Positions 1-10,300 of a DNA stretch of 64,000 nucleotides are shown here, one piece after another (the stretch's first letter is position 1; each line of letters begins with the position of its first letter). The notes beneath the pieces were generated by a model. It saw only the letters and a list, made by a program, of their open reading frames with translations. It ran no database searches and had not been told where the DNA came from. Location of the stretch: contig NZ_JQMP01000001.1 in the NCBI RefSeq assembly GCF_000744775.1, forward strand, positions 1 through 64,000, given 5' to 3'. The position numbers and the translations under genes are program-made. Origin of the DNA: Thermorudis peleae. Its GTDB lineage: Bacteria > Chloroflexota > Chloroflexia > Thermomicrobiales > Thermomicrobiaceae.

Positions 1-2
1 TC

Positions 3-2535
3 AGTGGCGGGCCGGGGAGTGGGCTTTTCCGATCGACTGATGGCGGTGATACCTGGGAAGAACTTTCGCACAAGCCTGGCTTGCCCAAGGGTGTGCTTGG
101 CAAGATTGGCATCGCTCCCTCTCCAGCGAAGGAAGGACGGATCTGGGCGATTATTGAGGCCGAGGATGGAGCGGTCTTCCGTTCCGACGACTATGGTGAA
201 ACCTGGGAGCGGCTTTCCGAAGACCAAAGTCTTCGCCAACGTGCCTGGTACTATCACCACATTGTAGCTGACCCCCAGGATCCCGAAACCGTCTGGGTGC
301 TGAACGTCGAACTTTGGAAGTCAAACGATGGTGGGAAGACGTTTTTCAGTATCCCAACGCCCCATGGTGACCACCACGCGCTCTGGATCGATCCGCACGA
401 TCCCAAACGGATGATCCTTGGCGACGACGGTGGCGCCAGCGTCAGCTTCGATGGGGGCAGAACCTGGTCAGACATCTATAACCAGCCAACGGCCGAAATC
501 TACCACGTGACAGTCGACCGGCAATTCCCGTTCCGGGTCTATGGTGCCCAGCAGGACAATACAACGATCAGCATTCCGAGCCGGTCGCACCGGGGCGCGA
601 TCACCGTTGCTGAGTATGAGGAGGTTGGCGGCGGCGAAAGTGGCTACATCGCCGTCGATCCGCGCAATCCCAATATTATCTATGCTGGCAACTACCTCGG
701 CTACCTCACGCGCTACGACCGAGCTGCCGGCCAAATCCAGAATGTCCAAGTCTGGCCGGAGACGACGCTCGGTGCTGGTGCGGAAGAGGCGAAATACCGT
801 TTCCAGTGGACATATCCAATCGTCATCTCGCCGCATGATCCTGATGTGCTTTACGTCACGTCGAACGTCGTGCACCGCTCACGTGATGGTGGCCAGAGCT
901 GGGAAGTGATCAGCCCTGACCTCACTCGCAACGATCCTGACAAGCTCAAGTCCTCAGGTGGGCCGATTACCAAGGACAATACGGGGGCGGAATATTACTG
1001 CACGATCTTCGCGTTTGCTGAGTCGCCGGTACAGGCTGGGGTACTCTGGGCCGGTTCGGATGATGGACTGGTGCATGTCTCACGTGATGGCGGCGCCACC
1101 TGGCAGAACGTCACGCCGCCGGACTTGCCCGAGTGGGCGACGATTAGCATCATCGAACCCTCGCCACATGATGCTGCGACCTGCTATCTCGCAGCCCATC
1201 GCTATCGCCTTGATGACTTCCGTCCACTGTTGTTCAAGACGACGGACTTTGGTCAGCACTGGCAGCTGATCACCGCTGGTCTGCCGGACGATGAAATTAC
1301 TCGGGTGATCCGCGTCGATCCGCAGCGGCCAGGTCTGCTTTTTGCCGGAACCGAGACGGGGCTTTGGGTTTCCTTTGATGATGGGGGGCAATGGGAACGG
1401 TTCGGGGCAATTGCCGGTTGTTCCCATCCATGACCTCGTGATCACAGGCGACACCTTGGTGCTGGCACGCATGGCCGTGGCTTCTGGTTGCTCGACGACC
1501 TCACGCCCATACGCCAGTTTGCTCCGGAGCAACTTGAACAACCGGCCTGGCTCTTCGCGCTCGGTGACGTGTGCGCTATCGCTCATATCGCGGCTTTGGT
1601 CATGCTGCTCCTGGCCAGATTAGCCATCGTGGCGCTGGCGCGTTCCGTGTCTCGTTCGAGCTTCAGGAGACTGAGACGGGAGAGCGACGGAAATCTTGCT
1701 TGATGCTGCACCAAATCCTCCTGATGGTGCAGTCCTCCGCTACTTTCTCCGTGAGGAGCCAGCAGCTGAGATAACAATCACGATTCATGATGAGGCAGGC
1801 AATGAAATCCGCCGCTTCTCCAGCACGAAGCCGCAGCCTGTACCAGGACAAGAACCGCCACGTGAGCCTGTGCTGCAGAAAACGGCGGGGGTGCACCAGG
1901 TCGTCTGGAACCTGCGCTATCCCGATGCAACACTGGTTAGCGGCGACAAGTCAATGGAATTTGTCCGCGGCGGACTCGCAGGCCCGCTGGTGCCACCGGG
2001 GACGTACATTGCGCGGCTGCAGGTTGGCGATCACGTCGTTGAGCAACGCTTCCACGTGGTGCGGGATCCACGGATTACTGCTCGCGATGCTGACCTGCGC
2101 GAGCAGTTCGAGCTCGCGCTTGCTGTCTGGAAGAAACTCTCCGAAGTGCACGAGGCGGTCAATCGCATCCGCACGTTGCGGCAGCAACTCGAGCCGTGGG
2201 AACGGCGCACAGATCACGAAGCGCTCAGCAGCCAAGCGAAAGCGCTGCGTGAATGCCTGCTCGAGATTGAGGGGGAACTCATCCAGTACCGGGCCAAGAG
2301 CAGCCAGGATTCACTCAACTTTCCAGTCCGCCTCAACGCGAAGTTAGCTGGACTGGCTGGTGCCATCGGCTCAGCAGATGCGCGGCCAACTGCTGCTCAG
2401 CGTGCTGTCTTCGCCGACCTCGTCGCACGGGCTGATGCCCTTCTTGCCCGTTTGCGTGAGGTGATTGAGCGTGACATCGCAGCGTTTAACCAGCAGATCC
2501 GCGAAAGTGATGCAGCCATCATCGCTGCCTCATAG
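3..2535 (+). pseudogene. Sortilin/VPS10-type beta-propeller protein, 5'-truncated by the window and frameshifted
   Basis: The reading frame is open from base 3 and matches, residue for residue, the middle and end of the intact paralogue at 7364-10510. It carries repeated Asp-box-like blades such as SFDGGRTW, SRDGGQSW and SRDGGATW. The propeller frame ends at 1433, and homology then continues through three further frames: PVVPIHDLV near 1411, LLDDLTPIRQF near 1485, FRVSFELQE near 1650, and a C-terminal helical region from 1696 to the stop at 2535. This implies four frame changes between about 1408 and 1695, one of them a clear 1-base loss near 1471. It is either a decaying tandem copy or a stretch of poor sequence. 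The cellular role of the family is not established; sialidase/BNR labels rest on the fold only. Confidence 0.8.
996..1142 (+). repeat. Near-identical tract shared with 8981-9127
   Basis: These 147 bases match 8981-9127 in the intact paralogue with only two differences that I can count, both third-position or silent-like changes. The flanking paralogous sequence is far more diverged. The abrupt edges suggest recent gene conversion between the two copies. Confidence 0.75.
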
Positions 2536-2648
2536 CTCCAAGCCTCTCCGAGCCTTGGCTGCCGAGACCATCCAGACGCACCGACGTGGGGGCAAGATAC
2601 CCCCACGTCGGTGTATGCTTGCAGATGAAGAAGGCGTGAGGGGCGTCC

Positions 2649-3119
2649 ATGGCGAGGGAAGCGCCTCTTATCGTCACACTAAACGGCAAGCCCCCTATTG
2701 CAAACAATGGCATCGACCACCGCTGCCACCGCGCTGGCTTCTCTTCTGGCGTGGCGTGACCAAAGCGCTGCCCCTACTGTGGCGAACGGCGCATCTTCCG
2801 CCGATGGTTTACGCTCGTTGAACGCTGCCCTCGCTGCAACCTGCTCTTCGAGCGCGAGGAGGGATACTGGACTGGATCGATTGCGATCAACACCGTCGTG
2901 ACCGAGTTCGTATTTGCCGTAGTACTCGCCATTTGGGTTGCGCTGACTGTGCCATCGGTACCGATCGCACCGCTCCTCATCACCGGCGTCGCAATGAATG
3001 CGACGTTCCCGCTGGCGTTTCATCCTTTCTCAAAGACGCTCTGGCTTGCGCTTGACCTTGCCTTCCATCCGATTGAGCCACAAGAGGTCGCAACGCTCTT
3101 CGGCAAACCCTTCGGCTAA
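2649..3119 (+). pseudogene. DUF983-family zinc-ribbon membrane protein, two compensating frameshifts
   Basis: After an ATG at 2649 with GAGGGG upstream, the product reads in frame to about 2717, then needs a missing base (a C in the CC run at 2717-2718) to give PPLPPRWLLFWRGVTK. It next needs removal of one A in the AAA at 2762-2764 to give KRCPYCGERRIF and the rest of the protein to 3119. With both repairs the product is about 156 residues: two CxxC pairs (RCPYCG, RCPRCN), GYWTG, then two hydrophobic segments, the typical DUF983 order. As written, an in-frame TGA at 2757 ends translation early. DUF983 proteins are small membrane proteins of unclear function, often near cytochrome oxidase genes. 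The stop overlaps the convergent amidohydrolase gene by 4 bases. Confidence 0.7.
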
Positions 3120-4378
3120 CTCTTCGTGCTGCGATGTCGGGCTCGCTGGCGGAATGGATGGCCGATTTCCGTTATTGGCCGTTGGTGCTCGGCAAGCACT
3201 GCCCATGGTTGAAGCGCTGACTCTGGGACTCGTGGTAGAGGCTGACCATCCTTCAATGTCAGCGTGTTTACAAGCAGCTTGTCGCCTTTTCTGGCCTGCA
3301 TCTCGACATCGTAGAACGTGAAGTCGCCGTCGACGAGTTCGAAGAGCGCAAGGTCAGCGGGAGTGCCGACTGCCAGGGTGCCGAGTTCAGGGCGCCCAAT
3401 AATCCGAGCGGGAGCAACGGTTGCTCGCTCGATCACCTCAGGGAGGCTCATCCCGAGGGCCAAGAACTTCGACAGGGTTGTCGGGAGATCAAACATTGGC
3501 CCTTGGATTGCGAGTTGATGGATATCGCTGCTAATCACGTCTGGCAGCACACCTTGTCGCAGCAGTGCTTCAGCAACGGCAAAGCTAAACGATCCCGCTC
3601 CGTGGCCTATATCCAGCACAAGCCCGCGCTCATGCAATTCGCGAACCTGCGGGTGCAGCGTGCCATCCGGACGAAGGATGCGCATTGAGCCGCCAGTGAA
3701 GCAGTGGGTGAGGATATCACCAGGTCGCAGCAAGGCCGCGACCTCGTCGATCTCTGGTGGCCCCTGACCGATATGGACCATGAGTGGCAGGTTGAGCTGG
3801 TCGGCTAGGTGCCGTGCGAGTTCAAGCGGACGGGTACCGACGCCGCGCGTGGTATTGCGATCGATCCGCGCTTTGATACCGAGGATGAGATCACGATTCT
3901 GCTCAATCATCTGGGCGGCGAGGTCGAGGTCGCAGTAGTCGAGGTTGGCAAATTCCCAGGTTGGTGCGACCAGGCCGATTGCGGAGAGATTTAACAGCGC
4001 GTAGATGCGGACGCGACTTGTCTCGACAATATAGCGACGAAAGCCGGGGAAGGTGTACGCCCCGGCGCTGCCGACATCAAGCCACGTTGTGACACCGGTG
4101 CGTGCCGCGACAGGGTCAGCCTCGATGCCCCAATATGTGACCCCCCAGTAGACATGGGTATGGAGGTCGATGAGACCCGGGGTGACGATCTGCCCCCGTG
4201 CGTCGATGACGCGTTCGGCCTGGACACCCTGCAAGGAAGGAGCAACGGCCGCGACCATGCCGTCCTTGATCGCTACATCAAATCGCCCCACCCGCCCAGC
4301 GCCCGGGTCAATGAACTGCCCACCGAGAATTACGGTGTCATAACGTTCAGTTGAGAAGTCTGGAGCCCTTTCCGACAT
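3116..4378 (-). CDS. Amidohydrolase/deacetylase-family metallohydrolase
   Basis: The 420-residue product is a cyclic-amidohydrolase TIM barrel. It shows the metal motif DLHTHVYWG near residue 75, a lysine in ILGIKARID likely to be the carboxylated bridging ligand, histidines in LMVHIG and ILTHCF, and the aspartate of SSDIH. These are the features of dihydroorotase-like deacetylases (the EF_0837/AHA_3915 type), which act on small N-acyl or cyclic amide substrates. The exact substrate cannot be read from sequence. I start at the ATG at 4378, 6 bases after a GGAG box, rather than the in-frame TTG at 4390. The gene stands alone, divergent from nothing obvious, and converges on the DUF983 gene. 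Confidence 0.8.
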   Translation of the reverse strand: MSERAPDFSTERYDTVILGGQFIDPGAGRVGRFDVAIKDGMVAAVAPSLQGVQAERVIDARGQIVTPGLIDLHTHVYWGVTYWGIEADPVAARTGVTTWLDVGSAGAYTFPGFRRYIVETSRVRIYALLNLSAIGLVAPTWEFANLDYCDLDLAAQMIEQNRDLILGIKARIDRNTTRGVGTRPLELARHLADQLNLPLMVHIGQGPPEIDEVAALLRPGDILTHCFTGGSMRILRPDGTLHPQVRELHERGLVLDIGHGAGSFSFAVAEALLRQGVLPDVISSDIHQLAIQGPMFDLPTTLSKFLALGMSLPEVIERATVAPARIIGRPELGTLAVGTPADLALFELVDGDFTFYDVEMQARKGDKLLVNTLTLKDGQPLPRVPESALQPWAVLAEHQRPITEIGHPFRQRARHRSTKS

Positions 4379-4529
4379 CGTATGCTCCAATCTCGTGTTA
4401 TCGTGGTCATCCTAAAGCGGCGACCTTTGAGTCAATATCGCCGGTCCTCGTGCGACAGTAGCACGCACCTCGTCCATGCGCAACTGCATATGCCGGTTCC
4501 ATGCCAGATTCAAGGAACAGAAGTCCTCT

Positions 4530-5468
4530 TCACGTTTTGAGCAACTGGGCGAATTCTTCGACGCTCTGTGGGAAATGGCCGAGTGGAATGACTGGCAAGC
4601 GGCCCGGCCAGCTCGACTGCATGAGTGCTGCGTGCCCACCAACAACAATCCATCGAGGGCGTACTCTCGGCGATAGACGATCGAGACGCTCGATCGTCTT
4701 CAGGAGCGCAGGGAGATGCTCGGGGTAGACGGCTGCCAGGACGACGAGGGGAGCATGCCAGCGGCGTACCGCGTCGACAATATCGTCGATTGGGGTATTA
4801 GCGCCAAGATAGTGGACAGCATAGCCGAACGATTCAAGCAGGCAAGCGGCCATATAAAGGCCAAGCTCGTGAAGTTCACCTTCAACGCAGGCCGCCACCA
4901 CCGGCTCGCGTGTGATGGTCGGCCGCGGTGTTTGGCTGGTGAGCATCGTTACCAGTTCGCGAATTGCTGCACTCACCTCGTGCTCTTGGCCAATGGTGAT
5001 CTCGCCTCGTGCCCAGCGCTCACCGAGTTCACGCAGGGCTGGAGCAAAGACGTATTCAAAGAGCACTGGCAAAGTCATCCCGCTTTCGACAGCATCGTGC
5101 ATCAACTGTTCGGCTTCGGCTGTGCGTGCCTGCAGCAGTAGCTCAAGCAACTGCGCTGCGAGCTTTGTGGGATCGTGCTGCGCCATCCGCTCGAGGCGTT
5201 CGCGAATCTCGGCAAGCGAGAGGCGAGCGCGCTGCCACCGCTTGATCTGGCGAATCCGCTCGATGTCCTGCAGTGAGTAGAGTCGATGTCCTCCCGGCGT
5301 GCGTTCGGGTGCCAGTAGCCCGATTCGCTCCAAGAACCGAAGGCTCGACATCGTAAGCTCAGGGAATTCTGGCTGCAGTACTTTCACCACTTCCCCGATC
5401 GTCAACCGTGTCAGGGAAGAGGATGGTGATCCGCTCTCGTCCCGTCCAGTAGCGTGTTCATTGGTCAT
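4530..5468 (-). CDS. CarH-like MerR-family regulator with adenosylcobalamin-binding light-sensor domain
   Basis: The 312-residue protein has an N-terminal MerR winged helix (about residues 20-90, including RFLERIGLL and GGHRLYS). A four-helix cobalamin cap (about 100-180) and a Rossmann-type B12 domain (about 185-312) follow. The cap holds W152 followed by E162-H163, and the B12 domain holds the E198-x-H200-x-x-G203 motif. In CarH these are the residues that cover and ligate adenosylcobalamin, so light-driven release from DNA is a reasonable inference. The start at 5468 has AGGAGAGG upstream; a longer in-frame GTG at 5519 lacks one. It is divergent from a small membrane protein gene, and a perfect palindrome lies between them. 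CarH relatives usually repress carotenoid genes; none is visible here. Confidence 0.85.
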   Translation of the reverse strand: MTNEHATGRDESGSPSSSLTRLTIGEVVKVLQPEFPELTMSSLRFLERIGLLAPERTPGGHRLYSLQDIERIRQIKRWQRARLSLAEIRERLERMAQHDPTKLAAQLLELLLQARTAEAEQLMHDAVESGMTLPVLFEYVFAPALRELGERWARGEITIGQEHEVSAAIRELVTMLTSQTPRPTITREPVVAACVEGELHELGLYMAACLLESFGYAVHYLGANTPIDDIVDAVRRWHAPLVVLAAVYPEHLPALLKTIERLDRLSPRVRPRWIVVGGHAALMQSSWPGRLPVIPLGHFPQSVEEFAQLLKT

Positions 5469-5512
5469 CCAACACCCTCTCCTGCTCGCCCAGACCATGA
5501 TCCTGTGCCGGC

Positions 5513-5541
5513 TTGACACCGTCGAGAGGATAGCGTAGACT
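5513..5541 (+). promoter_or_regulatory. Candidate promoter for the small membrane protein gene at 5610
   Basis: TTGACA at 5513-5518 is followed, after exactly 17 bases, by TAGACT at 5536-5541. The palindrome at 5541-5555 sits over the expected start site, a layout suited to repression. Confidence 0.6.
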
Positions 5542-5555
5542 GAAGTTGAACTTCA
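5541..5555. promoter_or_regulatory. Palindromic operator, probably bound by the adjacent CarH-like regulator
   Basis: TGAAGTTGAACTTCA is a perfect 7+1+7 palindrome between the divergent genes. It touches the -10 box of the rightward promoter. On the other strand, TTGAAG (about 5551-5556 read leftward) and TATCCT, 18 bases away, could form the promoter of the regulator gene itself, so one site could control both directions. Assignment to CarH is by position only. Confidence 0.6.
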
Positions 5556-5609
5556 AGTATAAGTTTACCTTCGCTGCGGCGAGGGTGCGAGTGAAAGGAC
5601 AACGCGACA

Positions 5610-5819
5610 ATGGAGACCCTGACCGAGCAACTCCCCCGCAGCACGACGCTCTACACAGCGGCATTTGCCTCAGTTGCCTTGTCGATCCTTGTGTGGCTGT
5701 TACGCCGCGGTGATGACCGAGCTTCTGCCGAGCGCTTTGGCATCTTCGTTGGGCTGTGGGCTCCAACCTTGCTCATCCTCGGCAAAATCGCTGAAGACCG
5801 AGAGCGCACCCGGCTCTGA
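5610..5819 (+). CDS. Small membrane protein under probable B12/light control
   Basis: This 69-residue protein starts at an ATG preceded by AAAGGA. It has a hydrophobic segment at about residues 15-32 (ASVALSILVWLL), a charged loop RRGDDRASAER, and a second hydrophobic stretch GIFVGLWAPTLLILG, so one or two membrane spans are likely. I do not recognise a family. Its place directly downstream of the palindromic control region makes it the most likely target of the divergent CarH-like regulator. Confidence 0.65.
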   Translation: METLTEQLPRSTTLYTAAFASVALSILVWLLRRGDDRASAERFGIFVGLWAPTLLILGKIAEDRERTRL

Positions 5820-5869
5820 GACACCCTCATCGGAGTACGCGTCGCGTTGCGCAGGAGTGGAGAGCGACC

Positions 5870-6214
5870 ATGCAACGACACATCACGCGAATATCATCAC
5901 CAGCTGGAATCGTCTTGCCGGTCTGTGTTCTGCCGTTCCAGGAGTCAAGATTCCGCCTACTCCTGCGCAGAATGATCCGGATTGTTCGCGCTCGCTTGCT
6001 CGGCGTGCCGTTGCTGCGTCCGAGTGTTGATCACGACCTCACGCCATCAGGTGCTGTGCAGCGCAACCTCGTCTGGTTCACGGCCAGCACAACACGACGA
6101 GTGCGCGGCCGTGTCGGTCAGTGGCATCCATGTCCTTCGACTGCCTACGCCGCGGCACGGCGAGCACGTCGCCTCCCGCGTCCTTCAGCGCAGGACTGGC
6201 CGCATGCCGCGTAG
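5870..6214 (+). CDS. Possible arginine-rich hypothetical protein
   Basis: A 114-codon frame begins at ATG 5870 with GGAG about 8 bases upstream, 50 bases after the small membrane protein gene, so it could be cotranscribed. The product is rich in arginine and proline, with no domain I recognise, and other frames are open over the same stretch. It may be non-coding. No other gene is supported in 5820-6362. Confidence 0.3.
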   Translation: MQRHITRISSPAGIVLPVCVLPFQESRFRLLLRRMIRIVRARLLGVPLLRPSVDHDLTPSGAVQRNLVWFTASTTRRVRGRVGQWHPCPSTAYAAARRARRLPRPSAQDWPHAA

Positions 6215-6290
6215 GTATGACCATCCTCACGGCGATCGCGGCGTTTGTTGGTTGCTGTAGCATATCCCGTTCCTGCCCCTCCCCACCCCA

Positions 6291-6325
6291 CCGGCGCTGC
6301 CTCATCCACATCGAGGCAGCGCCGG
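6291..6325 (+). terminator. Strong hairpin followed by T-rich stretch
   Basis: CCGGCGCTGCCTC (6291-6303) pairs perfectly with GAGGCAGCGCCGG (6313-6325) around a 9-base loop. CCATTTTCTCT follows. It reads as a Rho-independent terminator closing the 5.6-6.2 kb unit before the next gene. Confidence 0.75.
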
Positions 6326-6364
6326 CCATTTTCTCTATACTGCATGGTGATAGGGAGGCGAATG

Positions 6365-7135
6365 ATGACGCTTGAGAACCAGCAGGTCCTCGCTGAACAA
6401 ATTCGTGCCAACCTTACCCATGTGCGCCAGCGCATTGTCGCAGCGTGTGAGCGTGTCGGGCGTGATCCGCGTGAGGTGCGGTTGCTGCTCGTAACCAAGA
6501 CTGTGCCGCCCGAGCGCATCCGCTATGCTGTTGAGGCTGGTGAGCGGCTACTTGGGGAAAATCGTGTGCAGGAAGCCCTCCAAAAGATTTCGGCTCTGCA
6601 AGACTTGCCGATTGAATGGCACTTCATTGGCCACCTGCAGACGAATAAGGTGAAGGATGTGTTGACCTTCGCTCAGATGGTGCATTCCGTCGACCGCCTA
6701 GCCCTCGTCACTGCGCTCCACAAGCGCTTGGAGCGGCTTGGCCGCACCCTTGATGTCCTGATCCAGGTCAATACCTCGGGTGAACCGAGCAAGTTCGGCG
6801 TTCCACCCGAGGAAACGCTCGCCTTCGTCCGCCAAGTCGCTGCCTATCCGACGCTGCGTATCCGCGGACTGATGACAATCGGCGCACTGACTGAGGACAC
6901 TGAGCGGATCCGTGCCTGTTTTCGCACGCTACGGCAGCTCCGTGACCTGCTCGTCGCAGCAGACATCCCCGGTGTTGAGCCACAGATCCTTTCCATGGGT
7001 ATGTCCAGCGACTTTGAGATTGCCATTGAAGAAGGCTCGACGCTGGTGCGGATTGGCTCAGCCATCTTTGGTCCGCGGCCAACGCCCCATACCATGTACT
7101 GGCCAGAAGACACGCCGCAAGCCCACTCATGCTGA
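6365..7135 (+). CDS. yggS: YggS/PROSC-family PLP-binding homeostasis protein
   Basis: The 256-residue product is a single-domain PLP-binding TIM barrel. The PLP lysine is K45 in LLVTKTVP. Other family marks are GENRVQEA, EWHFIGHLQTNK, VNTSGEPSKFG, RGLMTIG and the terminal phosphate-binding stretch MGMSSDFEIAI...RIGSAIFG. The family controls free pyridoxal phosphate and affects amino-acid and keto-acid balance; it is cytosolic with no known catalytic activity. Two adjacent ATGs exist (6362, 6365). The GGGAGG box at 6353-6358 spaces best with 6365. It follows a strong terminator, so it probably has its own promoter. Confidence 0.92.
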   Translation: MTLENQQVLAEQIRANLTHVRQRIVAACERVGRDPREVRLLLVTKTVPPERIRYAVEAGERLLGENRVQEALQKISALQDLPIEWHFIGHLQTNKVKDVLTFAQMVHSVDRLALVTALHKRLERLGRTLDVLIQVNTSGEPSKFGVPPEETLAFVRQVAAYPTLRIRGLMTIGALTEDTERIRACFRTLRQLRDLLVAADIPGVEPQILSMGMSSDFEIAIEEGSTLVRIGSAIFGPRPTPHTMYWPEDTPQAHSC

Positions 7136-7280
7136 TTGCGCACGCAACGGGCCGCCCCCCTGTGCGCGGCACCGGTGAAGGGTGCCCGTTCTCGCTACCC
7201 CAGTGCAGCACGAGTGCTCTGTTCCCTTGGCATTTGCGGGACTACGCATGCTCGATGCGCAACGGTGATGCTGCGCGCAA

Positions 7281-7309
7281 TTGACAAGGCGAGTTCGTGG
7301 ATTGAGAAT
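7281..7309 (+). promoter_or_regulatory. Candidate promoter of the intact propeller gene
   Basis: TTGACA at 7281-7286, 17 bases, then GAGAAT at 7304-7309. It lies about 55 bases before the chosen ATG at 7364. Confidence 0.5.
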
Positions 7310-7363
7310 CGCAGGCGGTAAAGCCGGTCGCTGGTGGAACAGGGAAAGGAGCTGTGGTGCGCG

Positions 7364-10300
7364 ATGGCGGTTGAGCAGGTCGTGCAGGCGCTCACGTTTC
7401 GTTGCATTGGCCCCTATCGCGGTGGACGCGTGGTTGCCGTTGCCGGTCATCCGTCAGAGCCAGGCACGTTTTATTTCGGCGCGTGCGCTGGTGGGGTATG
7501 GAAGACGACGAACGGAGGCTCGCACTGGGAGAACATCTCGGATGGTTTCCTCGGCACTGCCGCGATTGGGGCAATTGCCGTCAGCGAGGCCGATCCGAAT
7601 GTGATCTACGTTGGTACTGGTGAGGCCTGCATCCGAAACAACGTCTGCCAAGGGGATGGGGTCTATAAGAGCACGGACGGTGGCCGAACCTGGACGAACG
7701 TGGGATTGCGTGACAGCCGGCATATCGGCAAGATTGTCATTCATCCGCACGATCCTGACATGGTCTATGTCGCGGCGCTTGGCAATGCCTTCGGCCCGAA
7801 TCGAGAGCGTGGTGTCTTTCGCTCGCGGGACGGCGGCCGGACGTGGGAATGTGTTCTCTTTAAGAGTGAGCATACCGGGGCAATCGATATCACGATTGAC
7901 CAGCAGAATCCTCGTATTCTCTACGCTGCGCTTTGGCAAACTCGCCGCTATCCTTGGGCGCTGATCAGCGGCGGCGAAGAGTCCGGTATATGGCGCTCAC
8001 TCGATGGTGGTACGACGTGGGAGGAGATTACGCGCCGGAAAGGATTGCCGAAAGCTGCCGTCCTGGGACGAATTGGCCTTGCTGCTTCGCCAGCGCAGTC
8101 GGGCCGCGTTTGGGCGATTATTGAAGCTGAGGACGGCGGCCTCTTTCGTTCTGACGACTATGGCGAGACGTGGGAACTCTGCACTGATGACCTCGAATTA
8201 CGCCGTCGGCCGTTCTATTACATGCACTTGACCGCCGATCCCGTTGATCCCAACACGATCTGGGTGATGAACCTGCAACTCTGGAAGTCGGTTGATGGCG
8301 GCAAGACGTTTGAAAGTGTGCCCACGCCACACGGTGACAACCACGCGCTCTGGATCGATCCGAAGAATCCGAATCGCATGATCGAAGGGAATGATGGTGG
8401 AGCCTGCATTAGTTTCGACGGTGGGCGTACCTGGACGCTGCCGTTGAACCAGCCGACGGCGCAGTTCTATCACCTCGCCGTTGATCAGGCGACACCCTAT
8501 CGGGTCTATGGGTCCCAGCAGGACAACTGGGCGATCTCGGTTCCGAGCATTGGCACGGAGGGCGCGATCAGCTGGCCCGATTGGGTCGAGCCAGGCGGCG
8601 GTGAGAGCGGCCATTTGGCGATTAGCCCAAAGCCACCCCATGTTGTCTACTGCGGCGCAATCGGCACTGGCTATGGCCATGGTCGGCTAATTGCGTGGGA
8701 TCCGATCACAGGGCAGAAGCGCAATGTGACTGTCTGGCCGGAAGTGCATGGCTCGGGCGTTGGCGCCGAGTATCACAAGTATCGCTTCCAGTGGACGTTT
8801 CCTATTGCTATCTCGCCGCATGATCCCGATGTGCTCTATGCCTGCTCGAATGTTGTCCACCGTTCGCGCGATGGTGGCGAAAGCTGGGAAGTGATTAGCC
8901 CTGATTTGACGCGTAATGATCCCGAAAAACTCAAAGCGTCTGGAGGGCCGATTACTGCGGATAACAGCGGTGCCGAAGTCTACTGCACGATCTTCGCGTT
9001 TGCGGAGTCGCCGGTACAGGCTGGGGTACTCTGGGCCGGTTCGGATGATGGACTGGTGCATGTCTCACGGGATGGCGGCGCCACCTGGCAGAACGTCACG
9101 CCGCCGGACTTGCCCGAGTGGGCGACGGTTGCAACGATTGAGCCGATGCGTGACAACGCTGGTGGATGCTACCTCGTTGCTCACCGCTATCGACTCGACG
9201 ATGACTGGACGCCCTACGTCTATGTGACCACGGATTTCGGGCAGACATGGCGGCGCATTACCAATGGGTTACCCATGCGCGAGATCATCCGCGTTATCCG
9301 CATTGATCCAGCGGAGCCACGGGTACTCTATGCCGGTGGGGAATTTAGCGTCTATGTGAGCGTGGATCAGGGTGAGCACTGGCATGCGTGGCAGGCGAAT
9401 CTGCCGGTCGTGCCTGTGCATGACCTCGCTGTCGTTGGTGATGAACTTGTCGTTGCAACGCACGGCCGCAGCTTCTGGATTTGCGACGATGTCACACCGT
9501 TGCGCCAGCTCGCTCAAGGTGTAGCCCCTGGGCAATCCGCCGCTGTGCTCTTCCAGCCACGCACGACAATTCGATGGCGCATCTATGGCCGTGGCTATAA
9601 CAACGCGACAACCTACACCAATTACAAGATGCTTGGTCCGGTAACGGGCTCCTATCGGGTGCGTGAGACCCCGCTCGGAACCAGAGAGGAAGTCTTCCTT
9701 GATGCTGGACAGAATCCGCCGGATGGCGTGCTGATTCACTACCAGCTTCCGACTGATGCAGAGCGGGTTGAGTTGCGCATCCGAGACGCTGCTGGCAATC
9801 TGATTTGCGCGTTCTCGAGTGCGAGTGAAGAACCACCGCGTCCGCCAGCGACCGCTGGTGTCCATCGGTTTATTTGGGACATGCGCTATCCAGCACCGGC
9901 GAAACTCGAAGGTGAGGCCAAGAAGAGCCGGTTCGAGCAAACACTGGCGACGGCTGTTCGCCCGCGGGCGTTGCCTGGCGAGTACCAGGTGGAGCTTGTG
10001 GTCGGCGATCAGACGGTAACGCAGCACTTCACCATCGTCAAGGATCCGCGCGTGCGTGCGAGTGATGCTGACCTCCGTGCCCAGTTTGAGCTGAAAGTAG
10101 CGATCCGTGACCGGATTGATGAAATCCACCAAGCCGTCAACCGGATTCGCCGGCTGCGGCGCCAGGTCGAAGAATGGGAGGCACGTGCGCAAGGCGCAGG
10201 AAAGATTGAGCAGATCGCTGAGGCAGCTAATGCGCTCCGTGAGCGCTTGACAGCGCTCGAGCGTGAATTCATTCAAGTTGATGCAGAGAAGGCGCAACCT

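Noticed and set aside
2757-2759. In-frame TGA in the DUF983 gene as a second selenocysteine codon
   Set aside because: Homology continues only after shifting frame on both sides of the TGA, so frameshifts explain it, and no redox motif is present at that point.
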